Shown: in pieces, positions 33,411-44,532 of the stretch
Position numbering within the stretch: the stretch's first letter is position 1
Layout of the letters: each line of letters starts with the position of its first letter
Assembly: GCF_000226115.1 (NCBI RefSeq)
Contig: NC_016459.1
Coordinates: forward strand, 3,850,501-3,914,500
DNA length: 64,000 nt
Reading direction: 5' to 3'
Source of the DNA: Thermothielavioides terrestris NRRL 8126
Taxonomy: Eukaryota; Ascomycota; Sordariomycetes; Sordariales; Chaetomiaceae
Program-made: the position numbers and the translations under genes
The notes under the pieces: model-generated
The model's database searches: none
Told to the model about the DNA's origin: nothing
Seen by the model: the letters and a program-made list of their open reading frames with translations, nothing else

Positions 33411-33640
33411 CTGCCCGCCCTGCCTCTACCCGCCCTGCCTCTGGCCGACCTGCCTCTGGCCGCCTGTGTGCCCGCCTGCGTGCCCGCCTACGTACCCTCC
33501 TACGTACCCTCCTATATTCCCAATGGCGTGCCCAACTGCGTGCCCACCTACGTGCCCTCTTGCGTACCCTTCTATGTTTCTAATAGCGTGCCCAACTGCG
33601 TGCCCGCCTATGTTCCTAGCTATGCGGGTGCCTACGTAAG
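33411..33640. repeat. GC-rich minisatellite, about 12-bp unit, inside the MULE
   Basis: Repeated units of the type TGCGTGCCCGCC, TACGTACCCTCC and CTGCCTCTGGCC. They are much more GC-rich than the flanking transposon DNA and lie next to the left terminal repeat. Confidence 0.75.
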
Positions 33641-33959
33641 TCCCTAGGTCACCGGTTGGCTATTGGGAATAATCTTATTGCGATCTAATTTGCTTAGGTC
33701 GATGCCTTCCCATTAAGATAGGTTCTAGCGTATCGACGGCTATAATCCTGTTAGCTATAATAGGAGTAAGCCTATAGCGATAGATGCTATTGACTGTAGC
33801 GCCCTAGGGTCTAAGGCCAATAGCTAGGTATACCGTGGTCGGCTATACAACTGTTTAATATAGTTAAACTTATAGAACCGTAGATACTTATCCTTATCCG
33901 CTAAAGATCTATCTAGCTACTAGTATAGATGGAAATCCGCCTTCTAAAGCCTAAGATCG

Positions 33960-36625
33960 CTATCCTAATGTCGCTAAAGAAGCTTATATCGATATACTAT
34001 ACCGAACTGCATAGTAAACTGGTGAGTATAGGGCGTAAGAGGTGGCTAGTCTAGCTCCTTGTCCGACGGCAATGCGCCTAGTATATAGTAATACTCCTAG
34101 CTAACTAGGTCCAACGCCTAGTGTAAAATTAGGAGGGGAGTATCGCTAAGCTAAGCTTTGCCTAAGAAATTACGTCGAAGATAGTTTTTCTAGTGTTGAC
34201 GAGCTTTCTAAATAGCTTCCTTTATTATCTTAACTATTTTGAACGACTGTTCAACCACTTGCTTAACAGTGCTACTTCCTTTAACGAGGAAGCTTTTAAA
34301 GTATCTATTTGCTAATTCAACTAGCAATATTATATAGTGGCCAAAGTTGAGGTTATAGTTAGTATAGCAAGTAGCCTAGTCTTAAATAATAGGAAGATAA
34401 GTCTCCTCGATATACTGGATAATAGCTATCTAGGTAGAAAAGAAGGCTTAGAGCTTTTCCTATATAAGATTGAAGTTCTTAACAGTACTAGTATATAGTA
34501 TATAAATCTATAGCTTGTATAAGCTAGCGTATAAATACTCAATAGTCTCTAGGACTAGGCTAACCTCCTCGTTATAAGCCGCTATTCGGTTAATCCTTTT
34601 AACAACTCTATTGTTATCGTTGTCGAAGTCGTTGTTAGCTTCTACGTTGCCTACGTTGGCTACTATAGCTACTATAGTAGCCACTTACTTATCTTACTTA
34701 CATTTGATTTATAGGACAACGTTCTTATTAATATAGAAGATGTTAAACCTACTATAGCAAGTAGGCTATGTAAATAGTATTGGAGAACTGCTATAGTGGT
34801 GGTTGTAGTAAAGTAGTTACCCCGAGCTACCTACCTTGCATCTCCGGCGCAGTAGTGGTTGTCTCCCAAGGGACCTACCCTACACTGTCTCCCAACCGAC
34901 CTACCCTGCACCTCTCCCACACGACCTACCCTACACCTCCTACCTACCCTGTATCTACTATATTTGAACAGCTATATCTTAGCTAAACCTTTACCAAAAT
35001 AGGACTAGCTTATATATATCGATACCTTAGTTAAAGGACTATATATCTATATATATACTATTTAGGGTTAGGGTTAGTAAGGCCTTTAAATATAGGGTTA
35101 CAGTAGGTAGGGCAGTAGAGGCAGTGGGACCAGTGATTGGTTAGAGCTAGTTCGCGAGCTTGCGAGCCGATTTTTTGGAAAACCTAGCTAAATGAGTTTT
35201 ACGGGTGTAGGAAATCCGCCCTATAGCCCGCTAGCTCGTGTAGAACACTGCACCTAGGCCGGTGGGTATATAAGCGGGAGAGGAGATGCCCGCTCAATAG
35301 TGGAATACAAAGCTATTCAATGCAACGTAAGCATATATTAGTCCTTTTCTAGCCTGTGCTGCACTGCCACTATAGAAGGCTATAGGCCTATTAGGCCCTA
35401 TAAGCCCTTCTAAGTTCTCTTGCCCAGTTCTAAGCTATAGTGCCGCAAAAGCTTCTAGAATAACCCAATCTCAACAGAAGATATAGAGCTATAGCTTCGT
35501 ATCTAGGTAGACATAGGCAACGGTCTTCCTTAATATAGTGTCGAAGTCGGTAATCGTTACTAAAAGAGGACTAGCGTTGACCTCCTAGCGTAGGGCGTTG
35601 ACTTAGTCTATAAGCTAGTCAAAGCTTTCCTAGCGCTTGTTATTGATCAAGCCAAAGGCGCAACTAAAGATCTTGCCTAGGCTACCAATGCTAATAACTT
35701 AGAAGAATGCTAAGCCCTTATTGTTTGTTTTATAAGTATTGTCGTATATCTAAACCTATAGGTTTAAAGCCTACTGCTCCTTATAAAAGTCGGTTGTCTA
35801 TACTAAGCCTTCTAGCTTATTAGGGTCTAACTCTAACTATAGAACTCTATAAAGGATGCCCTAATCGTTAAGAAGCTTTATTGTTCTTTAGAATAGCGTA
35901 TAGCTATTATCTATAGCCTTCTATAACCGTTGTTGAGTATTCTTAAGCTACGTTCTAGTAAATAAGATACTAAAGAACTACTATCGAAGAGCTTTAGCGA
36001 GCTAGTAGGTAGTAATAGTAGGTCGAAGGAGGAAAGAGGCAATAAAGGCCTTATATTCGAGTTTGAACTTCTATAGGCTAGAGATATCTTTGTAGCCTTT
36101 AATAGAAGGATAGTTGTAAGTCTTATAGTCTTCTTAAAGCTTGAACGTCTACTTCCGATCATTATTCACCAACGCTTTAGCAGTGCTTTGCTATATATAG
36201 TTGGTCTTCGTTGTTAACGCCTTTTAGTAGGTAAAGGCCTTCGAAGGCTATATTTTGTCTCTAATATAATAGAAGTCGACCTTTGTAGCCTTAAAACCCT
36301 TAATAAAGTTACTACTTTGAGCCTTACGAATGTTAAAGAGAGCCTCTACGCCCTATTTGTAGAGATCGTCGATTAGCTCGTCAAGAGAGTCATAATAGTA
36401 GTTAAGGAGCTTATAGTTCGGCGGTAGGTTCGAGAGTAGCGTAATAGAAGATTTAGGGGGTTCGTTGTCGCTATTATCGTACCTAGGAACACCTAGGCTA
36501 GCTATAGCTATACCTAGTAAATGGCTATTAGTTACAAAGGTATAGTAAAAGGCTAGGAGGGTGTTATATGCAGATGGTGCTCGGTAACTATCTGGCGGTA
36601 AACGTGTAAGGATAAGAAAGATCAA
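33960..36625 (-). pseudogene. MULE transposase, RIP-inactivated and split by a solo LTR
   Basis: Minus-strand frame with many TAG/TAA codons. Near 35760-35560 it reads IYDNTYKTNNKGLAFF, ISIGSLGKIFSCAFGLINNKR, ESFD, LLVTITDFDTILRKTVAYVY, matching the MULE transposase core (PF10551) including the DNTYKTN motif and a second aspartate in TDFD. The N-terminal part (SLDELIDDLYK, near 36353) is in the same general frame. The frame stops at LYIF at 35482 and resumes at YINKNV at 34735, on the other side of the LTR insertion. The C-terminal part includes SFLVKGSSTVKQVVEQSFK near 34300-34240. Not functional. Confidence 0.8.
34741..35476 (+). mobile_element. Solo LTR (736 bp) nested in the MULE transposase
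   Basis: Begins TGTTAAACC, ends CTCAACA, and is flanked by GAAGA on both sides (34736-34740 and 35477-35481). It contains a TATA box with downstream leader (TATATAAGCGGGAG near 35267), as expected of an LTR promoter. Also present are a TTAGGGTTAGGGTTAG stretch near 35067 and short CCTACCCTGCACCT repeats near 34860-34955. Removing the LTR and one GAAGA rejoins the transposase reading frame, which supports the boundaries. A 5-bp duplication fits gypsy- or copia-type integrases; no internal retrotransposon sequence is left. Confidence 0.82.
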
Positions 36626-37138
36626 TGTCTCTTAGCCTCGTTAGCTGATAAGGCGGTACTCTTGAACACTAGTATATATCACAAAAGTATATTGATGCAG
36701 TCTGCTATTCTACGAAGGGGTTGCGGGCGAGGTTCCCTTTTTAAAGGGAACGCTCGTCACCCCTGACCGCGGTGCGGTTATGGGTGCCCTTGCCACAGTT
36801 GTGTGTGACAGAGGGTGTACTAGGCGGCTCTTATATATAGTTGACTGTGTTGCGGCTTAGATCGACGGTTTAATGGCTCGAACTATCGTTTACTTGGTCA
36901 GAATACTTAGTCAGAAAAAAACAAGATTCGGCTCTCTGGATTTTATTGCATTTTTAAGCGATTTAGCTAGCGCTAGAGAGATCCAGAGAGCCAGAGTGTA
37001 GTAGGCGGATTGAACAGAGTGTGGTGGGCGGATGGATCCAAAGTGCGGTAGGCGAATTGGGAAAGAAGTGGGGCGGGGTCATGTGATACAGTCCCCCGGT
37101 TCGGGGGGCTACAGTCCCAATATGCTGTCAGTTGTAAC

Positions 37139-37636
37139 GCTACTTGGAGCTGGGTAACGGGCTTCTGAAGGGACATCGGACCACTCGTCGGTTTTCCCCG
37201 GGTGAAGAGAACGCGAGCGACCTCCGCTCCTTTCCGTTCTCCACTGGTTGCTTCTCTAAGCCAGCCAATGCCATGGTCAGGAAGAGATCCGCTGTCCCTC
37301 TAATGTACCTAGTTTTCCTGGGAGCGCCATGTGGCGGCTTCCGCTGTACCGTTGGATTAACGCATGGCGAAGAAGCTTCAGAAGATTCAACCGCGTTGTT
37401 TCGAACTTGCGATAGGTCTTGCGCAGACTGCTTCTAGCAAACAAAGCTGCAGTATTAAATGAAAGGCTGCGGATCCCTTCCGCACAGTCATCAACTTCCT
37501 CGCGAGTATGCCTCACCGTCCCCGAGAGACCAAGTTCATCAAGCACGTCCTGACAACCGAACCCGAACCAAGCAGGCACCAGGAAAGCTCAGCGCCATGA
37601 ATGCCGCGCCGGTTCATTCCCTCCACATGGGGCAGT
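37139..37636. other. Intergenic DNA, left edge of the GC-rich island
   Basis: Base composition changes sharply from AT-rich transposon to GC-rich at 37140. No gene is supported. Confidence 0.4.
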
Positions 37637-37946
37637 TTACAGCTTCGAGGCCGTTTTGGACTGGTCCCCCACCTCGCCCACCACCTCCTTTTTGCGGAGG
37701 CAGGTGAGCGACTCGCTAGTCATGAAGCTCAGCATCACTTGCCTGAAGAATGGAACTGAAAGAAATAAAGGATACATACTCATTGCCCCGCTTGCAAACG
37801 AATGTTTCGGCCACCCCCCTCTTATACTCCCAGCCGTGGTCCTCACCTCCCGGGAGCGAGAGTTCGAACGCATCAGGGCGGGGCAGAGCCAGCACCACCG
37901 AGGCACAAGCCGCGAGGGCAGCGACAACACAGTTGTTGAGGAACAT
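37637..37946 (-). CDS. Small secreted peptide with Lys-Arg sites
   Basis: Two exons on the minus strand, 37946-37780 and 37715-37637, give 81 residues. The intron has a GTATGT donor and CTAG acceptor, 63 nt, and joins GA|C in frame; without splicing the frame ends after a few codons. Residues 1-20 form a signal peptide (ending VVLALPRP). The mature part has only two cysteines, at 51 and 61, in FVCKRG and LTCLRKK. Lys-Arg pairs end the segments HGWEYKR and GVAETFVCKR, with a further RKK downstream; these are candidate Kex2 sites. No known effector or RiPP precursor family is recognised and there is no exact internal repeat. It lies 1 kb from the first UstYa-type gene, in divergent orientation. 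Confidence 0.55.
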
Positions 37947-38950
37947 GATGACAGGAAGGTTGGTTGGTCTTTGCTGAAGTCGGGCGAGTGTCAGCAGCGT
38001 TTGTTATCGTCGTTCAAAGACAGTTCAACCAGATGATGGGTGTTGACCTGGGCAGCATCCCGGAAGAGGTCTGAGGTATTTAACAACTTTTGGTACCACC
38101 GTCCATGCTGATGAGCCTTGAGAAGTGTACCAGTGGTCCTGGGTGTGCCATACAGTGGGCCACTGCTGGTGTGTGATCGCCGCAGCCTTGCGCGTCCGTC
38201 GTCATCAGGCTCGGAAGGTCAAACAACCTCCGGCCCACCTCACGCCACTCTCTGAGGTTGGAGACATATCACACGACCCAGCGGTTGCAGCATAGTAGGG
38301 AAGTCATGGCCACGATTGGATTGCAAACTTGTGACACGGCCGGAGAGCGACCATGCCAGCATCGGGCCGAGCCAGTATCTGACTGATCAAGCATCTGACC
38401 GAGGCAGCATCGGACCGAGTTAGCGCTTACCACAGTACGATTCCTTCACTACGTCGATGAGCACAAGGCTGCCGGGCAATTGGTTTCCGGGCAATTGTCC
38501 TCTCAGGTAATGACCAATATCGTTGGGACTTGATTGGGTGCCTTCTATGCGTGTTGGTTCCCTGCTGAAATCAGGCGCACATGATGAGACTGACCGTGGC
38601 ATGTCCAGCATTTTGATTTGTCAAGGAAAACCTCGGCGTTCAGTTCGGGCTCGACGAGACTGATGTGAGGACAAGATGAAAACTGATCATGGGCAAACAC
38701 CCCCACGCCAGTGTCGAGCACTGTCGTGCCGCCAACAGAGGCAGGAAGTAGTGGTGGCGGTGGCTGTGGACAAAAGGGACATCATACAGGAGAGTACGCC
38801 TGCGGCACCGTCACGGGCTTGTCAAACGATCCTGCGGCCTATTGCTTGCCCATCACATCCCCGTGCTTTCCACAGCTGGACCCCTTCTAACACCTTTCTG
38901 TTCGTAATCGTTCCATGTGGTTGATCTCAGAAGCTAGGTCGACAGTCACG
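37947..38950. other. Divergent intergenic region
   Basis: About 1 kb between the secreted peptide and the first UstYa-type gene; probably holds both promoters. A short imperfect repeat of AGCATCnGACCGAG occurs two to three times near 38355-38420. No gene is supported. Confidence 0.4.
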
Positions 38951-40034
38951 ATGAGCCCGAGATACTCCATCATACCACCTCCCAATCCAGAGGAAGGCGA
39001 CGAGGATGCACCGTCGCTGACTGAGAAGAACGACATCTTCCAGAGCAACTGCTGGAACCAGAGCCTCCGAACATCTCTTCTCGCGACGGCAGCTCTTGTT
39101 CTTTACACTCTCGCCGTCAGTTGGGTCACCAAGGCTGCCTTACAACATCACCATGATCGCGACGTTGCAGCTCCGGCTTCGAGTTGTAAGTGTGCGAGAG
39201 CTTGACACTATCGGTCTTCGTCTAGCTGACGGTCACCAGTTCCGCACCCCGATGAGAAGCAGTACGTGATCAAACAAACCGGGCAAGTCGGAGAACCATG
39301 GCTCCATCAGCTTGTCTACGGCGAGCCCAGCGCCGAGGTCGACGAGGCATGGTTTGCTCTGCTCAGACGTAGGTGCTCAATGAAACGACGTGGCAGCCAA
39401 AAGAACGATTGCAGAAAAAGCTGACGCGGGTTGTGCAGCATTCAACACCCGAGTTCCGGCGGAACGCTACGAAGCCACCATGCCCAATCGCCCGTCGGTC
39501 CGCGTGGCTGATGGATCCGGTGACTACTACGTTACGCTGACCGTGTATCACGAACTGCATTGTCTGGTATGTGATTCCACCGCGTCGTCCGATGTTACGA
39601 CGAGCAGTGGCTGAGCGCCCCGTGAAGATGCGATTCCGCTGGTTCCTCTACCCCGAGTACTACGCCAACAAGACGTGGGAGGAGCAAGCACAGGACAAGT
39701 TTCTCATGGGCCATTATCGTGAGTCACGGATATTCGAGAAGGGAGATGAGGAAAAACTTTAACACATGGCACAGGGCACTGCATCGCGAGTCTGCTGGAA
39801 TCAGTCCTCTGCCACGGTGACACTTCCATGAGGACGTTCCACTGGGACCGCACGAGGCCCGCACCCATCCCGGATTCGGAGGCGGAGAGGAAGTGCGTGG
39901 ATTGGAAGTGGCTGTACGACTGGACCGGAAATCACTCGTTTCTTTTGCAGGACAGGATCCTCAGTCATCCTACCTTTGGGCTGCTGGATGAGAATCTCAA
40001 GCCGGTGAACGGACTGCCGGGAAACTCTGAGTGA
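38951..40034 (+). CDS. UstYa-type (DUF3328) oxidase-like protein, two HxxHC motifs
   Basis: Five exons: 38951-39185, 39240-39368, 39439-39566, 39628-39718 and 39775-40034; 280 residues. Donors are GTAAGT, GTAGGT, GTATGT and GTGAGT; all joins keep the frame. One membrane segment (about residues 42-60) follows a cytoplasmic N-terminus, with the rest lumenal. The UstYa hallmarks are both present: HELHC at 159-163 and HYRHC at 193-197. UstYa-family proteins oxidise and cyclise peptide precursors in fungal ribosomal peptide (dikaritin, cyclochlorotine-type) pathways, and some act on non-ribosomal products. An in-frame ATG lies 12 codons upstream (38915); 38951 is preferred for its context. The third acceptor (GAAG at 39627) is the least certain. 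Confidence 0.85.
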
Positions 40035-40164
40035 TATAGGAACAGACAGCATGGATCCAAAAACGACTGCAATACGAAACATGTTGGCATCCTGATTTCC
40101 CAATGTCAATGAGACCATGGTTGCGGATATTCAAGGCTAAGCGTCAGACAATCAAGGTCCATGG

Positions 40165-40896
40165 TCATCGCTTTCCCTCTCCTATCCTCCTACAAGCAGG
40201 ATACTTCAGCGCAGCCACAACCGTCACACTATCCAACGGCTTCTCCCTCTGCAGCAGCGCCCACTGACAATGCACTGTATGCTTGTAGCTATCCAAGTGA
40301 CTGTCGACGTATCCGCGCAGCGCATACGCCCGGTGCAGCTGCCGCCACGCAAAGGTACAATGGACGACGTGGTACTCCCAATCGACGTAGAGCGTCCGCT
40401 CGCCTTCCATGGCGGTAGCAAGGTCCACCGTCGCGGAGGTATTTCTGTTGTCGGGCTGCGTGTAGAACTTCCAGTCGTTGTAGCGCACGAACTCGTCCAG
40501 GATCTCCTCGTCGAAGCACTCGGGCGCTTGCCAGGCGAAGCTGAGGACGTCGAAGCGACAGCCGCGAGACCGTGCTTCGGATGGCGAGGTGCCGCATGTT
40601 GTCACGGGAGAGGGTGTGTCTGGGGAAGCGTAGTGGTGGCGGAGATAGCTGGGTAAGAGGTCGACATGCCAGGCGTGGAGGAGAGCCCACAGCGCTAAGC
40701 TAGAGGCGAGTAAGGGGAGGAAGCCGAGAGCAAGGCGGTAGGCTCGAGCGCTCGGGCTGCTGCGATCTCGAGACCGAAGCCATTGATCGTGGATATCCTC
40801 GGCCGGCTGCATTCCGTTCTTGTCATGAGAGCACGAGTGTGGTGAACTCTCGAGGGACACGGGAGGGAAGGTGAACATGGACTCCTGAGAGAGCAT
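40165..40896 (-). CDS. Membrane protein with two HxxHC motifs, UstYa-related
   Basis: Single exon, 243 residues from ATG 40896; a second ATG at 40878 is possible. One membrane helix at about residues 52-74, preceded by a polar cytoplasmic region. The lumenal part has CGTSPSEARSRGCRFDVLSFAWQAPECFD, then HVVHC at 176-180 (VDWEYHVVHCTFAWRQLHRA) and HTVHC at 206-210. The paired HxxHC and the topology match UstYa-type proteins. The CGTSPSEARSRGC block marks a widespread, uncharacterised fungal subgroup whose chemistry is not known. It converges with the first UstYa-type gene; the 3' ends are 130 bp apart. Confidence 0.82.
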   Translation of the reverse strand: MLSQESMFTFPPVSLESSPHSCSHDKNGMQPAEDIHDQWLRSRDRSSPSARAYRLALGFLPLLASSLALWALLHAWHVDLLPSYLRHHYASPDTPSPVTTCGTSPSEARSRGCRFDVLSFAWQAPECFDEEILDEFVRYNDWKFYTQPDNRNTSATVDLATAMEGERTLYVDWEYHVVHCTFAWRQLHRAYALRGYVDSHLDSYKHTVHCQWALLQREKPLDSVTVVAALKYPACRRIGEGKR

Positions 40897-41655
40897 CGCC
40901 CCCAGATGCAAGTGAATGACATCGTACGGGCCTGACCATTGCCACCTCGATCATGGCGTGAGTGCGTGCGTAATGCTCGCATGCCCGCAAGGCTGCAACG
41001 CCTCTCCAAGACTGGCCCCCAAGGCCAAGGCCCCGCTCCACGACGGTTACCATCGGCGCCTGAGCAGCTGGAAAGAAACAGTTTGGGAAAGGTTCGTGGA
41101 TGTGTCTCCACCAACAAGGCTGGATCAGAAAACAATCCATTGGGGTCAGCAGCATCGGATGGGCGAGAAGAGAAACCGTCACACGCATGTCCGGGTGTTT
41201 GGGGAGCATCCGGGTGTCGTGGCACCAGACCATTCAACGCTCCTGGGGTGAGTAATGTGATATGGGAGGGGAAGCGCCAATCCGAGACAGACCGAACAGT
41301 CTGTCTTCACATTCTGGACTGACGAGGTCGGGTGCGGGACCTCCCTTGGCTATGACACTGTCAGCGGCGCATCCCATGCTTCGGGCTCTCCGTTTGGGGA
41401 GTTATGGGCTGTCATACATACTCACTCTGGATGCCTCCATCCAAAAGAGGCAGCCAAGAAGGGCACAGAGTCTTGGCTGGAGTCCGGGAGGCATGCATTA
41501 GCTCCCGCTGAGACGCCTTCGCTCATCGAGGATTCCCATCCCCGGGAGACCCGGGTTCTCAATGGAGCTGCACGGTGGCGAATGCACGGAGCGGATGGTC
41601 AGAAAGTAACATGTCGACTGTGATTGAAAAGATCAACAAAACACGCAGTATCTGT
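40897..41655. other. Intergenic DNA
   Basis: About 760 bp between two minus-strand genes; no gene is supported. Confidence 0.4.
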
Positions 41656-43126
41656 CTAGGCGGCATTGCTCGCGCAAGACCACGGCTGCCTGCCAGCGTC
41701 CTGCGCAATCGCCTCACCAGAGGACCACAAACCGAGCGCACACAGCACCAGTCCCACCAGCACCAACAGAGCGTTGGCCAAGAACTGCATGATCCTCTTG
41801 CGACTCGCGAACCACTCGCCGTAGTACATCCACAGCCACAGCGCTCCGGGGATGCCGTAGGAGAACCAACTCGCAAATAGCGCGCACACGAGACCGAGCA
41901 GGTTGCTGAAGACGGGAATCGACTGGGCGATCACCCACGCCACGATCCAGATCGCCGCTGTGACGCCAAGCCAGCCAATGAAGCCGCGCGTCGTGCGCTT
42001 GGCGACGTGCTTGGTGCCGGCAAAAACGCGCACGAAGATGTACTTGGCCGCGACGTGGCCGTAGATGACGCCCGCGATGATGATGGTGGGCATGGCGATG
42101 CCCCAGATGACCTTCCTGACCACGACGGACCCGGCGGCCGAGAGAGCGGGCGAGGGCACGTCGGGGCCGACGTAGACGTAGATGACGACCGAGACGACGA
42201 TGTAGAGGACGGTGTCGCTGAGCTGCAGCAGCATCAGCGCCTTGGGCCAGTCGTTGGGCTGCTTGAGCTCGGACATGACGCTGAAGAAGCACGAGTGGCC
42301 GCTGAAGGCGACCGCGATGTTGGTGACGGACAGGAAGGCCGAGGTGAAGCCGATGGTGCGCGACACCTCCAGGCTCGTCGTGCCGATGGGCTTCTCGATG
42401 CCGACGTCGATCATGGTGATCATGACGGCCGAGAAGATGGACGCGAACGAGGCGAACGAGTAGTAGCCCGCCGCTCGCAGGGTCCGGGGCGTGTTCAGCA
42501 CCCAGAACACGGCCAGGCCGACGACGCCCCACACGATGGTGCACGCGGCGCTGCTGGACAGGGTGTTCAGGCAGATGGTCCATGTCAGGAGGTGGCTACC
42601 CATGACGAAGATTTGGAAGAGGGTCTGCGCCCAGCCGAAGACCTCCTGGAAGACCTTGCCCATGCCGATGGACCGGCCCATGGCCTCGCCGGCGTCGCCG
42701 AAGCTCTGGACCCAGGGGTGCCGTTTCCGGAACTCGCCCATGACGAGGCCAGAGTAAGTCGCCAAGACGCCCATCAAAACCATGATCACGATCCCGGGAG
42801 CAAGTCCGAGGTTCGCCACGACGGCAGGGAGCGATAGGATACCCAGCGACACCGTCTCAGCGATCAGGACGACGCCGGCTTGCCTATAAGTGAGAGTCAG
42901 CTTTCAGTGCTATGGTTCGGTTTCTTATTGGGCGAACATACCACCAGGTGAGGGTGTGGTAGTTGATATCCTCGGAGGTGATCTCCAGCTCGTCGGCCGG
43001 GGTATAGCTGGGGGTGGCTGGTTGGAAACCGGTGCCGAAGGGTTCGACATCGTTCTTTGTATCGTCCAACTTCTTCTCTGAGAAGGCATCTGGACCGGCC
43101 ATGGCAACTGCGACGTCTGACGCCAT
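41656..43126 (-). CDS. AAAP-family neutral amino acid permease, Mtr-like
   Basis: Two exons on the minus strand, 43126-42942 and 42883-41656, giving 470 residues. The intron (GTATGT donor, TATAG acceptor) joins YHTLTWW|QAGVVLIAE in frame, a conserved site in this family. About eleven membrane helices (Aa_trans, PF01490), starting with LIAETVSLGILSLPAVVANLG. It closely resembles Neurospora Mtr (N-system permease for neutral and aromatic amino acids) in domain content and length. It probably sits in the plasma membrane and imports amino acids. A second ATG lies eight codons downstream. It lies next to the HxxHC genes, but such permeases are common housekeeping genes, so the link may be chance. 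Confidence 0.92.
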
Positions 43127-44532
43127 CGAGGTTGGCAGCGGGTGGGCCCCTGAAGTCCAAGTTATCTGAGATTGGCAAATTGGAGTCTGCTGCTGCGCCT
43201 AGCGCTAAGACGCAAGCTTGCAGAGGCTGAAGGTAGTGGGTGAGGCTTTCTAAATCAGATGGAGAGAAATCCGGGGAAGGCCTTCTCCAGGGGAAGAGTC
43301 GAATTTATTGCGGGAACACGTTCGTCTCATGCTGCCCACGGAACCAATCCCAGCAGTTCTCGCCGCGCTCGTCCGTCCGCGACCGGAGGGATGAGAAAAT
43401 TTCGAACAGGGACCAGGCAGCTCTACAGGACCTGGAACGAACGGGGTTCGTGGAGCCGCGGAGTGGCAAGGCGGAGCGGTTCCGTCTGGGGTACATGAGA
43501 ATTTTCGATTTTCGTTCGCTGCCATGTCCGCTTGCTCGCCGAGATGGACTCGCGGTGGAGCTTTTACGAAACACAAACCCGCCCGATCCGCGGTTCAGAA
43601 CAACGGTTGCGGATGACCGGCTGACGGCGGGGCCAATCCACCGTAATAAGATCTCTTGTTCGTTCAAAGTAGTTTTTGCTGAGGAACTGTCGCTGCGACA
43701 TTTAGGATCAACTTGCCGCTGGCCCAACATTGTTAGGTCTGGATCATCTGTCACAATCAACCTTCTAGAGCCGTTCCACGCGCCACGAGATCCACAGGAG
43801 CCAACCAGGGTATCCCGACATGTTTGCCGAACGAACTCCGCTGGTATTTCATAAGCTCATACCACACACCCGAATTAGGTATGGATGACTCTTAGAATGC
43901 CGAGCTGCGTCCGTAAGGCATATAGGGCAGGGCACCGCCATCCAGCCCCTTTTTCCGACCAAGCGTTTGTTTACCTTCCACCATCTTGGTGACCTGCTTC
44001 CCCTGAGCCCCACAAATGCAGGCAGTTATCTCCTTCTAGTGTAGGTCAGAGTTCAAAAGTGTCTGGCTGCGAGAAAACAGTCCAGAAAATGGCAGAGGTC
44101 TCCTGTGCAGGTGCGGCTGGGACCTGCGGGTCTACATCCCCTGATTCAAACACTCCACTCCCTCGTGCAGTCGCAGAACGATCGGCATTTATGCGGGCGC
44201 TGGAACCCGCCAAAAAGCTGACCGCAGCAATACACAGTCCACACCTTCCCGAATAGCTTGACCGGCCGACCGGAACTCCCGGGGAAGTTTGGGGAAGAAC
44301 CCACTTCTCCCCGTGGGGATGGACACATTTGTTGTTCCGCTGCGCTGCGAGGGGGATTAGCCGTCGATTTCCGCGGTGACGGGCCAAGACGGTGGAGCGT
44401 GGAGACGTCTCGTGTTAGAGTGCGTACCCATCGCTTACGGATACTCGTCAGCTTTGTCCTCCTTCGCTGGCGACAGACGGGATGTCCTCGTTTCCAACAA
44501 CACCCCCTGCGCTGCCAACTCTACCGACGAGG
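43127..44532. other. Intergenic DNA up to the second transposon region
   Basis: No gene is supported. The frame at 43240-43854 lacks an ATG start and family motifs. GC content stays normal to 44671. Confidence 0.4.

Larger units (their letters stand above)
33158..37138 (-). mobile_element. Mutator-like (MULE) DNA transposon with long terminal inverted repeats, RIP-mutated
   Basis: The ends are inverted repeats alignable over about 230 bp. The left arm runs 33158-33395, the right arm about 36900-37138. Both contain GGACTGTAGCCCCC then GGGGGACTGTATCACATGAC, and further inside the same CTCTCTAGCGCTAGCTAAAT. The symmetric outer limit is GTTGTAA(G/C). No clean 8-9-bp target duplication could be fixed. 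Internally the minus strand encodes a broken transposase with MULE motifs. The element also contains GC-rich minisatellites and a nested solo LTR (34741-35476). Confidence 0.85.

Noticed and set aside
33158..37138. GCTA or GCTAGTTG-like sequences as the MULE target duplication
   Set aside because: The flanks give only partial matches, and the exact ends are blurred by RIP, so no duplication is claimed.
43240..43854. 204-codon plus-strand frame
   Set aside because: It begins with GTG, has no recognisable domain, and the opposite strand is equally open.
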